DNA of 64,000 bases, from contig CAJJDP010000086.1 of assembly GCA_905182995.1 (NCBI GenBank), forward strand, positions 50,144 through 114,143, written 5' to 3'. A program made the position numbers and the translations under genes. This DNA is from Paramecium octaurelia (taxonomy: Eukaryota > Ciliophora > Oligohymenophorea > Peniculida > Parameciidae). Below are positions 38,720-49,464 of the stretch, one piece after another; positions within the stretch are counted from its first letter, which is position 1, and every line of letters starts with the position of its first letter. The notes below the pieces were generated by a model. The model saw nothing but the letters and a program-made list of their open reading frames with translations, ran no database searches and was not told the origin of the DNA.

Positions 38720-40130
38720 ATGTCTGAAATTGAGCAGTTAACTTAATAGAAGTAAGAGATTGAGAAAAGTCAATCAATTTTAAATTAATGGGTTTAATTA
38801 AAGAAAAATCTGTCTTCTAAATTCAAAAATACAGCAGAAGCTTTTAAATCTATATGCAAGGAAGGGAAGGACGTATTGGCCATTGAAGATTTTGGGGATT
38901 ATGCAAAAGGATTGGATTTGTAAGATTATTGAACTATATTAATTAGAACCTAAGTATTTAAAGACATTACATTAAATGAAGAAAACTTTTCTAAAGCTTG
39001 GGAATAATGGGAATACAAATAAAAATAGAATGATCATAAATTACAAATCATTAATGAGAAACTATAGCTATTGACAATGTTAGATAATGGAGAGTTACCT
39101 AAAGAAGCTTCACGAGGATTAGATGCAGCACCAAATAAAAGAGTATAACAAATAGAAACATTAGAAAAATTACAAGAGAAATTGGATAATCTAGTAAATG
39201 AAGGATAAAAATAGAAAGAAAAATAAGATGTTGTTCAAAATGAATAAGACTGTTTTGCATAATTTCTAGCCAAGAAATCAGAAGTCAAATCACCAGAATT
39301 GCAAGTTTCTAAACTCCAATAAAAAAATAACGAAGAAGAAGAATAAAATAGTAATCCTTCCAAAATTAAACGAAGTTACATTGATTCTACTCCTGCATAA
39401 TCTAGAAATAAAGCTACTTTTGGAAGCAGTGCTAATTTACTTCAAAGTAGTCTCTAAAATAAGGGTTCGTTAGGAAATAGTCAAATATCCGTTAAATCTT
39501 CCTTTATTGTTGAATCTTAGATTTAGATTTCTCCCCAGAAGGCAGCTCAAAATTTAAGAAATTATGCCCCTAATCCTCAACAATAACTAAGGTCTCCTTA
39601 TGAAGAAAGGTAAGTGTAAGAGGAAAGAAAATCCCAAAAGGCAAACAGAATGAAAGGGGATCTTCAATCCTATATTTCTGAACTATTTTAAAATGAAAGG
39701 GATCCAAAATAGTAAATAAGATCATTTGAAAGACCAAATTCCTAAGGCTTAGCTGGATTTGTTACATCTAAGAGATTATATTAGAACAATTCAAATAAAT
39801 AATCCTTTGCTGATACAGATTCCCATAATGTATCTAACAGAGTGCAAACAATTAGGTATTGTTGAATAAAATGATAGATATAAATTGGATGACTTTTAAT
39901 CTTAAAAATTGGCATAATATAGTTATGTTCCAAGAACAGTGCCAGATTGGACTCCTGATAGACCAGTGAGATTGTCAAATCCGAAGCCAAAATAAAATAG
40001 TGGGAAATAGATAAGTCCCAAATATACTCCTGGAAATACTCATAGATTAAATCTTAATTATTTGAAACAAGAAAAGGAAAAGGAGTCACATGAACAGAAA
40101 TAGGAAGAATAACCATAAGCAAATTGTTGA
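38720..40130 (+). CDS. Coiled-coil protein of unknown function, 453 aa
   Basis: Two introns (27 nt from about 38919, 22 nt from about 39857) leave exactly 454 codons. The N-terminal ~150 residues, starting MSEIEQLTQQKQEIEKSQSI, are helical with conserved-looking aromatic positions (LNQWVQLKKNLSSKFKNTAE, then NFSKAWEQWEYKQ) and could form an extended bundle. The middle is Glu/Gln/Lys-rich coiled coil, and the C-terminal ~200 residues are Ser/Asn/Pro-rich with short motifs such as YVPRTVPDWTPDRPVRLSNP. No family recognised. The exact closure of the frame over two tiny introns makes it a secure gene of unknown role. Confidence 0.75.
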
Positions 40131-40201
40131 TTTATTATATATTAATAATATAAAAAAATGATGGATTCTTAATTGTTGATGTTACACATTTTATAAATAG
40201 T

Positions 40202-41499
40202 TCATAGATTTAATAAATAGCTTATCAAATAAGCTAACCAAGTTTTATTTTATTATTTCATCTTCAATTTCTATTTCTCTTTCTGCACATAATTATTATA
40301 GAGGAAATCTGTTAATCGAATCAATTCTAAACAATAATGGCCAATTAGAGATTTATGTAGGATTGCCAAATCTGAATGTTGAGGATTAAAAATATCACAA
40401 ATCCCCCAAGGAAATTTTCTATTTTGAATAATGCACTCATTACCTTCCATATATCAGATGATTTCCAACTTGAAATTGTTCCACCGAACTTATAATCACA
40501 TAAGGAGGCGTGGGTCCAAATTGACTTTTCTCATTGAAATTATTATTGCATTAACATTTAAACAAATCGATATGATAATCATTTATCAAATCATTAAACT
40601 ACTATTTAAGCTATATTATCTCATTTTTAGTATATGAATCTCCCTTGGCCAAAATGGGAATAACATTCACTAATCCACTTATTTTTTTGAGTGCCTATAA
40701 ATCCTCAGTTTAAATTCTAGGACCAGAGAAAAAGTAAAAACATACATGCACTCTTTCATCCAAGTCTTATTATGATAATTACTAAAATTTCTCTTTGCTT
40801 TCATATTACTGATTTTATCTTTGCTAATAAGAATTAAATTAACTCCTAATGTGTCCACATAATAATTTAAGCCAAGATCTTAGACTATATTAATGTCTAA
40901 ATCCAGGAGTGTCGATAAATTTGATATTCAAAGTTAAATCATTAGCAGTTATTTGACCTTTGTTTTTTGAATGAATGAATACCTTAAATTTCCTATATTT
41001 GAAGAGTAGAATCTCTTAAAATTTAGCCTGTTCCAAACTTTTTTTTAAGTATTACATCAATGAAAGTTGATTTCCCTAACCCTGACTAGCCAACTACCAT
41101 AATGTTCAAATAGATCTAGATTTAAGAGATTACTAATACAGGTTTGTGATCTCTCTGCTTTTTTTATTCAATTAAGGCTTAAATCTCTGATCCTGGATAT
41201 GAATCTCCCAAGGATTCTACTATTTGAGATTCATACTCTGACTTTTCTATGTCTTGTTGAATTATAGGCAAGGGTTATTTAAGAGAAGATGATTTACTAG
41301 ATGAAGGAGCATATTTTACTTTTCTTAATATTCTGATGTTTCACTAGCTTATTCATCAAATTTATGATCACTTTACTTGATTGTACCTGTTGGCCCATTT
41401 ATGATTGAGAAATCCTCTGTTCTTTATGAATTATCTAATTAAATTTGCTTTAAATTTCATACAAGAAGTCTCAAGTTTAGTTCTTTTGAAATCTTGCAT
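40202..41499 (-). CDS. Septin
   Basis: A GTP-binding, filament-forming cytoskeletal protein, 389 aa after five introns (28, 26, 24, 25 and 25 nt; exact closure). The P-loop is LNIMVVGQSGLGKSTFID (~130), the G3 motif DTPGF, the conserved DERVHVCFYFFSG, then VNVIPILAKGDSYTKNEI (G4 as AKGD where most septins have AKAD), and the septin-unique element KFPWGICDIFNPQHSDL. The N-terminal ~115 residues are Ser/Gln-rich and disordered. The C-terminus ends with a short Lys/Gln coiled segment, YVQKEKQKLKMKQQ. Ciliate septins are known, in Tetrahymena at mitochondria and scission sites. This copy is divergent in G3 and G4, so GTPase activity is uncertain. Confidence 0.9.
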
Positions 41500-41664
41500 T
41501 ATAAAATTATATTTATTAAAGTAAAAATCAGCCAGAGATAGTTTTATTTTTATAATTTCTAGATATTTGTTAATGAATTAGGATAAAAGAAAATAGAGGA
41601 AAAAAAAAGAAATATATATTGTTCACAAATAGGTTTAATAATGTGAATATAATTTATTTGTTTA

Positions 41665-43425
41665 ATGATTATTAAGTCAAAAGCTACAGTAACAAAGATC
41701 AAGTTACCATAATTGGCTATGAGTCACATTCGTGAACGATCTACTCGACATTCATAGACAAGATCCTTGAATCCCTCTCAATCTCCAATGTCTAAAATTT
41801 TATAGCCAACAACTCCTTTGCATTCAACTCATCACAAGAACTCTTCCTATTATCATTATTCCAGCATAATGAAAATAGATTAAACCCCTCTCAACGAAGT
41901 CGAAATGTTTAATTGCTTATATAAACCACTCGATGCTGCCAAGACAACTAAGAATAAAGAAAGTCCGCTTAAGCGTGTCCGCAATAGTAGTAATGAGAAC
42001 TTTTAGAATAATTTTATGATATCTCGAGATCCTCGCAGAAGTGCACCTGATTTAGATATGTATCCAAACTACTTGAAAAAGCCTCAGTAATAAAATCAAA
42101 CCAGGAGAATTGAAATAAGAGAGAAGATCATGGAAATATATCAATAAGTTGAGAAATTGCTCCAAAATCATAAAGGATATGTAAGATAGGTAGAGAAGAA
42201 GCAAGCTGTAATTACTTTGGTAAAGTTAAGGAAGGAATTCATACTTTTAAATTAGGATTATAATGATTATTATATTTTACCAAAAGCAGAGCCTGATCTT
42301 GAATTTAAGAATAGGATGGAAATGCTCATAAATTTGTTCTAACCAAATAAATTACAAAAGAGCAACCGAATAAATCTATTATTTAATTCCGATGATTCAT
42401 TTAATACAGCTGAACAAAGTTAGATAATGCAATTATTGTCTGATTAATTTAGTGACTAGGATTAATATAATACAACATCTCAGTAATCCAGTGAGAACTT
42501 GTCAGAAGTATCTGGAACTATAAGTCAATCAAAAAGAAATGCTTAACAACATAGAACAACAAAAGTGATAGTGCAAAGATAATCAAAGTTAATTAATCCA
42601 ATTGAGTCATAATAAATTTAATAAATACAACTTGATTCCTAAAAACAGAAACGCAAAAGTATTAAATAAGATTTCAAGGAATCTAAAACTTAAATACCTC
42701 GAAAATATACTAAGTTAAGTCTAGAAGATATCATGGATACCAAAGAAAAAAATGCTAATATAAATTATTTAGATGAAGGATAAGAACCAAGTGAAAGTGG
42801 CACAGGTAATAAAGATACAGATACAAAGAGAAAAGTAAGAAGAGAGACAAAGGTAATAAGTAGAAAGAATGCCATTTTTGCAGCTAACGGTTAATAAATT
42901 GATAAGAAAAATTATAGAATTAATACTGATGGATAGATGGTCAGTGATTAAATGTCTGATTAGGATAAATCTAGTGATAATAGAAGGTAATCTGAAGAAA
43001 CAAATAGAAACGGGTTGGAAAATAGAGAGGATTTATTATCCAATTAAGAATAGATTGATGAGATATTAAATCAGGTTGAAAATGATTTAATTACTTATTA
43101 GAGAGTGGATGAAAATGATAATAAAAGAAAGAGAAGTAAGGCTATGGAATTCAATACGGATTTTAATCAGCAAGGTTAAAATAAGTTTTAGAAATCATAA
43201 ACTAAATATGATCAAAACATTATCATTAAATAAAGTTAAATATACAAAACTGAACCAGAGTTTTTGAATTAAATCATTGATGAAACTGGTTTAATTGAAG
43301 CATTGTGCAATTGCTAATACATCTATGATTCTCGAATTTTGGATTTATATAGAATAGACAAATAATATACTACATGGGATGATGATATAGATTATATTTA
43401 CTGTGGAGAATATTAATTCAAATGA
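41665..43425 (+). CDS. Large disordered Gln/Asn/Ser-rich protein, 586 aa
   Basis: An intronless open frame of exactly 587 codons, far above chance. It starts MIIKSKATVTKIKLPQLAMS; the second Met (MSHIRERSTRHSQTRS) is an alternative start. Residues ~125-210 form a basic helical region (RRIEIREKIMEIYQQVEKLL). The rest is low-complexity and rich in Gln, Asn, Ser, Lys and Asp. Near the end a short ordered-looking segment FLNQIIDETGLIEALCNCQY leads into an acidic, tyrosine-rich C-terminus (TTWDDDIDYIYCGEYQFK). No domain recognised. It may be nuclear from its basic clusters, but that is only a guess. Confidence 0.75.
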
Positions 43426-43690
43426 TATATTATATATAATGTTTATTAATGAATCATTATTATAATTTTTCCTGTGCTTTTTACAATAAATCAAAGAAAT
43501 TGATTGAGGAACTTCCTGTTGGTAGATTGAGAAAGCCCATAGCGGTAAAAGCTTGAAGATGCAATTTAAATCCATCTATATTATCATAATTTGAAAATGT
43601 TGGACATAAAAATACTAGGTGTTTGCTTATTAACAAATTGAATCCCATTTTCAGAGCAGCAGCTAAATATTAGAATAAGAAATACTATGA

Positions 43691-45599
43691 TCATAATCCA
43701 AAATGATAGACAATATCTTCATAATAATATCCATCACAGATTCTGCTGTTAGAATTTATGGAGGGAATGCAAAGTAATGTTGGATATCCAAAGACTTAAC
43801 TACATTTTTATTATTATTCAAATTTACGTTTAAATATTTCCCTTTGGACTTCATAACATTAACTTCTCTGATCAAGAATGAATTCCTCAATTGGCATTAA
43901 TTGTTTATAATTAACTTGCACTTTCTTCTCATTCAGGAACTTAAATAGTTTCTTATTGGCTTTATTTAATTCAGCATGTTATCTTAAAATAATGGAGTAG
44001 TGTCCATTTGATAATGGCAAAAATGACTCTAAATCTTAAGGAAGTATATTCAAAACAACTAATGCATCACATTTGTTAATGATTTTGGTGACAATTTCAC
44101 AATCTTAGATGGTAATTGCTTTAAATATATCTAATTAGTGCTCATACAATCCTTCGCAATTTAATTATGCACTGCTTTTTTTATATGAATTTATTCTTCC
44201 TCTTTTAATACAACTATAATCATCAATATGATTATCAATAGGTTTGCATAGCAACATTTAACCATCCATCAATGGAAATGGATGCAAAATAAGGGCGTAT
44301 TCATTTCTAAACTTGTGAACAAACAATTCTGAGACATCAATTTTATCAGGCTTTTCCTAATTACTATTTAAGATAGTTTCAATGTCTTCTTGTAAATCCA
44401 TAACTGGTCCACCTCCAATTGATTAGACTTAATCTAATTCTTATTGTTCATTATTAGGATTGATTTGTTCCTGTTATTAATCTGCACCTTATAGATCAGT
44501 CTATTAAGGATCTTCAACCTAATCATTTTTGATGACATCTATTTCCCCCTCTTCATTCGGTTATTCAACAATTGGCTGAGTTTGAATAGTTGCCTTGGGA
44601 GATGAGTTGGTATCATTTAATTCGTTAGTGTCTCTTCTGATATCAGGTGAGATCATGCCTGAATAAGATAAGATAATATATTACTATTCTTATGAGATTG
44701 TTCCCTCTCTCTCTGTTATGCCAATTCTTGTAGTTGTTATTAGAGTTATTCTTATTCTAAAGTAAGGAATCTGGCTGTTTCACTAAACCATAAGATTTGC
44801 TTGATTACTAATTTACCATCCTCTTTGACTTCTGCTTCCACATAATTAGATTCTTGAATGGCTTCCTTGTTTTCTTCGAAATAGTGAGATTCTTATAACT
44901 TTTTGATTGGTCTCAATCTATCATCGAACTTATAGAGAAACTAGAATAAAAGAGAGGAATCACCTTCATTCCATTTCGAAAACTAGATGAGTAAATACTG
45001 TCAGTTGACAAGTTTCGTTTCACATCTGTTCGTATTAGATTATTTAGTGAATCATACCAAGTCTTCAATTTTTCTTTGACACCACTTTTAAATGACTATT
45101 TGAATACGCCATCTGTAGGCTATACAATATTATTTGAATAGATAATGAGCATCTGTTATTCTATTTTCTCTACTAAAGTTTTCTTGCCTCTCTGCAATTT
45201 TAACTTTAGATCCAATTCTTGTTTGGCTATTTTCTTATTGACATCAGGAGTGATAGGACCTTGTCTTAACTTGGGATCAGAGAAACCGAATCTACTTTCT
45301 GCCAATGCAATAAATGCCTAGATGATTTGCATGGTTGTACATTTCTATCTCCAATAAGACATCCATCCATAGTATATATGATGGGATTGCTCTTTTATTT
45401 AAATCCATATATTCTGCAGATCTCATCAGCATATTATTCCCATTAAGTTAGATCTTTCAATACAATCTTGAATGAGATTTCTGGGTAGTATTGTCTAATC
45501 AGATTGGCCATGTTCTCGCACTATTATGTTAACTTGAAGATAGAGTACTTCGGCTGTATCGACTTTATCGGAACTGCCTGCTATAATATACGAACTCAT
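43691..45599 (-). CDS. Protein with an MDH1B-like N-terminal domain, ~600 aa
   Basis: The first ~100 residues (MSSYIIAGSSDKVDTAEVLY, then NLIRQYYPEISFKIVLKD, WEQYADEICRIYGF and SNPIIYTMDGCLIGDRN) resemble the N-terminal thioredoxin-like domain of malate dehydrogenase 1B, a protein of motile cilia. No NAD-binding malate dehydrogenase core follows. Instead there are helical regions (KEDGKLVIKQILWFSETARF plus a Gln-rich coiled coil), an acidic low-complexity stretch and an ordered C-terminal ~220 residues (ILHPFPLMDGQMLLCKPIDN). Introns of 19, 23, 26 and about 41 nt close the frame on 600 codons; the 41-nt one is unusually long and uncertain. The resemblance is moderate, judged by eye only. Confidence 0.65.
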
Positions 45600-45648
45600 T
45601 TTAATTAATTATCTTTATGTGTATTGTACTATAATTAATGAATCTAAA

Positions 45649-46320
45649 TCAACGATTGGTTTTGGCAACTTTCTCTAATTCGTCTCTCTTTTTAATAGTG
45701 TATGACTTTTATCCGTCTTCATTGGATGCTGCAATCAATTCATCAGCTAAGGCTTCAGCGATTGTCTTCATCTTCTTAAATACAGAATCTCTAACACCTT
45801 TGGCCAAATTGTGAACAGCCTTTCATTATCATTAAAATGCTTACCTCATTAACTCTTCTAATTGGAGCAACATCAACAGCTTATTATTTGGCAACACCAC
45901 CAGTTCCTACTTTAGTGAAATCTTCTCTTGCTCCACCTCTTTAGACTGCAAGTGACAACACTGCGAGTGGGTTCTTGCCTGTCAACAAATGAACAATCTC
46001 AAATGCATGTCTGATTATTGCCACAGCCTTTACTTTCTTACCTGTATTTCTGCCATGAAACATAAGTGCACCAGCCAATCTTTCAACAATTGGGCATTGA
46101 GCCTTTCTAAACTTCTTTCTTTGATATCTATAAACAATAATATTCAATCTCTTTACCTTCCAGCAGTGTGAGGGACAAACACACGTGATTTTGATGTTTG
46201 AACTGCAATATAATCTTTGAAGCATTAATCTGTTACTTAAACTTCATCATAATCCCATTTTCCGAATAATTTAGGTTGATTTGCAAATTTGACTGTAGCT
46301 ACAGATTCTTATTCAGCCAT
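45649..46320 (-). CDS. RPS5: 40S ribosomal protein uS7 (RPS5)
   Basis: A small-subunit head protein that binds 18S rRNA near the exit site. Starts [20 protein letters not shown]. The family core is nearly invariant: [91 protein letters not shown]. It ends [14 protein letters not shown] at TGA. Two introns (29 and 25 nt) leave exactly 206 codons (205 aa; 204 in most eukaryotes). Several TAA/TAG codons fall at family Gln positions, a strong check of the code. The start lies 53 bp from the divergent pseudouridine synthase gene. Confidence 0.97.
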
Positions 46321-46373
46321 AATATTTTTTTTAAAAAGGATATTTTATTTATTTAAAATTTGATATATTTTAC

Positions 46374-47352
46374 ATGATTAAACAATCATTCAAAACTAAA
46401 GTGGCTTTAATGTTATCATACATTGGCACCAATTATCATGGACTACAATATCAATAAATGTATCCCACAGTAGAATCCACACTCTATGATGCTCTAATTA
46501 AAACAGTAATTTTGAATAATATCAAGGAATTTAGTTTCTGAATTAAATGCAGATAGCATTAAGAAAATAGGAGTAAGTAGAGGAGCAAGGACAGATCGAG
46601 GAGTGCATGCATTATGTAATGTAGTCTCTTTGAAATTGCAAATTGATCAAAAATATTGTTCATCAATGACCAATAATAAATTAATTGACAAGTGGAATAT
46701 CGATTGGGATCTATTGATTCAAGAATTGAACTCATAATTGCCTACTGATATTAAAGTTAATGGAATCAAACATGTAACTCAATCTTTTAATGTAAAAAAC
46801 TAAGCAGATTAAAGAATGTATAATTACATATCACCTTCATTTTCGACTGTGGACTATGTTTAGAATATATGCAATTAGTACATAGGAACCCATAACTTCC
46901 ATAATTATACCTCCAAAAAACAATACAATGACCCTTCATCAAAAAGATTTATACAGGACTTTAGGGTTCAAGCTCTCAATTTTCACAATGAGAACTATCT
47001 TAAATTCACCATTCTTGGAAATAGTTTCATGTACCATTAAATCAGAAAAATCGTAGGAACGATTTATTAAATCATATAAGAGAAAAAAGATCTATCCTTC
47101 ATTTAGGATACTTTCTCTTAACAGCAACACTCTCTATACATTGCTCCACAATAAGGTTTGTACTTAAGGGAAATCAAATTCACAGGATATAATATGAAGA
47201 AAGATATCCCATAGAAATTAGAAATAGATTTCAAATAATAGAAATTAATTGATGCATTTGAAGATGAACTAATCAAATATATATGTGAGCAGTATGAATC
47301 CTAAAACATTTTTGAAGAATGGTATAAAGAGATATAACAATATAAACTATGA
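46374..47352 (+). CDS. tRNA pseudouridine synthase, TruA/Pus1 family
   Basis: It isomerises uridine to pseudouridine in tRNA and possibly other RNAs. The first strand is KVALMLSYIGTNYHGLQYQQ, the catalytic Asp lies in SRGARTDRGVHALCNVVSLK, then FHNYTSKK and NSFMYHQIRKIVGTIYQII match conserved family motifs. It ends IFEEWYKEIQQYKL. A single 19-nt intron (GTTTCTGAATTAAATGCAG, 46534-46552) is required just before the catalytic motif; with it the frame closes on exactly 320 codons, so this is among the shortest introns in the window. 319 aa is shorter than animal Pus1 but typical of a minimal member. The compartment is not clear; no strong targeting peptide. Confidence 0.93.
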
Positions 47353-47379
47353 TGAAATATAATTATTTATATAATCATA

Positions 47380-48067
47380 ATGGATTAACATCATTCTAAA
47401 TCTTTTGGAGCTTTCAATTAGTTGAACTGCTAGCTTTTTAAACCAAAACCTCTATCTTTCAGACTTCAAATAGGTAAACTATCCCATTAAGATCAAAGGT
47501 TCTATACCGACTGAAACACCGCGAGTCCTCAAATAAGCTCTCGTCACTCCTTCAACAAATGATAATGATTCAAAGTATCTCTTTTCATAACTTAGTCATT
47601 CCCCCTCTCCATAATTGCGAGCCTTCAAATCCTACAGAGTCTCCACTGAAATGTTAAATGGATCTCCAATTGATTAGATTTAGTTAATTATTCGAGAAAA
47701 CGAGAACCTCAAAAAATCCTTGAACCAAAAACAAAAGATTATTGACACTTTGACTCGATCGTAGAAAACAAAAACTCGATTTGATTTCAATGACTTGAAA
47801 AAGAATTCAAGGTCGCACATCTAACCTCAAAGTTAATAAGAAGCCATTAAACCTAAGTTAGTGGAAGTTAAGTAATCTGTCTCTCAAAATTACAATAAAC
47901 GCACTAAGTTACCAAAAATTGAAGACTCTATCTAAAAAGAAGATGATGATTGTAACTTCACTTTTGCTAAGAATTTTTTCAATAACAATGCTACTTGTCA
48001 AAATAATAAGATTAATTTTAAATAAGTGTTTGCTTAATCTCATTTGAAGAAGAAATTTTTCACTTGA
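47380..48067 (+). CDS. Basic, Ser/Gln-rich protein of unknown function, 220 aa
   Basis: Starts MDQHHSKSFGAFNQLNCQLF only 27 bp after the pseudouridine synthase stop. One 25-nt intron (from about 47475) leaves exactly 221 codons. A short coiled-coil stretch (IIRENENLKKSLNQKQKIID) lies near residue 105; the rest is basic and rich in Ser, Gln, Asn and Lys. It ends HLKKKFFT. No domain recognised. The sorting nexin gene starts 26 bp further on, so three co-oriented genes are packed here with almost no spacer. Confidence 0.7.
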
Positions 48068-48093
48068 TAATTAATTTCTATATAATAATTTAA

Positions 48094-49381
48094 ATGAAAG
48101 ACAATTATGATCATATCACAACCTCTTAGGCTATATTTGATGTGGTTAAAAGAGGGAATTACGTAGAGGAAACTCGTGTACAATACGAAATCAAATGCAT
48201 TGGAACTGAAATAGAAACAGCACAAATGTAAATATTCATCTTCGATCTCATAGGGGAAAAGACACCGTTAAGTATAAGTTCACAATAACTAAAATTGATT
48301 TGTTAACAGATACCAAAAAGTCTCATGAATTTGTCAGGAGGTATTCTGAAAATAATCAACAACATATAGATATACACATTTCTTATGGTTATAAAATGAA
48401 TTGCAAAATAAATAAATAGGCAGGGTGATTCCCAGTCTCCCTGAAAAATAGACAGTTTATGATAAAGATAAAAGGTACTCTCCTTGTTAATAATTATATA
48501 GAAAATTAGAATTTGTGTACTTTATGTAAAAAATATTGAGTCATAAAAAACTATAATAAGTTGATTGTCTAGAACGGTTTTTTAGTGAGGAATTAAGAGT
48601 AATGAATTAAGTTATATTAGGATTATGATGTATTTCAACACTATATTGAGAATATGAAAGAGTCTCAATCTATGATTAATATGTTTATTACAACTGGAAT
48701 ATCCTTTATGAATATGTTCTCTAAAGTCTGTAATTACAATGCTGTCTAAATAATAAATAGAATCCCTGATGAAAATGACAAATAATTTGAAGATTGTAAA
48801 TATAATGATAACTTATCTTAAGATAGGAAAGAATTGGAGTAAAATTAGTCTAATACTGAAATAATATTTTCTGATATCCAGAAAATAGTTTAGAAATTGT
48901 AGATATAAGCAAGATCTTTATCGAATAGTTTTGATATATTCAGTAAATTATACAAATAGAATTAGTGAATGAATGTTAGGGAGTGGAAGAATTTGCTACA
49001 TTAAAAACCATCATAAAAATTTATGAAAGTTATGAAATTTAGTTAAGATAGAAGTATGTTTACAGAATGGAAGCAAGCATTAAAGATTATGATCAAGCAA
49101 TCAAATTAATCAATCTATATAAGGAGTTAAAGGATTAAATCAACAAAGATACTCAATTGATTAATAATCCAAATTACAGATCATAGATAGACGAACTGAA
49201 AATGCAAATCAATAATAACAAATAGAAAGTAGAGTAGTTGCATATCAACTTTCTAGATGATATAGATCTCTTTAAATAACAGTAAAGTTGGTGTTTGATT
49301 GATGTATAGAAAAAGTTTTATGTCGATTTGCAGGAGTGTTATGACTCTATTAAATAATAGAAAACTGCGCATCATTTGTGA
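48094..49381 (+). CDS. Sorting nexin (PX domain plus BAR-like region)
   Basis: An endosomal phosphoinositide-binding protein. The PX domain spans residues ~15-125: VQYEIKCIGTEIETA, FVRRYTHFLWLQNELQNK, then the signature VIPSLPEKQTVYDKDKRKLE. It is followed by LQQVDCLERFFSEEL and a long helical BAR-like region with LYKELKDQINKDTQL and a final helix FLDDIDLFKQQQSWCLIDVQ. Introns of 26, 29, 27 and 22 nt are clear. A fifth near 48940 is either 17 or 32 nt; both keep the frame, giving 388 or 383 aa. The layout is that of the SNX1/2/4/7/8 type. The start MKDNYDHITTSQAIFDVV is the first ATG after the neighbour's stop. Confidence 0.9.
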
Positions 49382-49464
49382 AATCTATATAAATAATAAC
49401 ATTATTTTGGTATCTAACAAATAAATTATAAATTAATTAACTTATTGATATATATTTCGAATAT

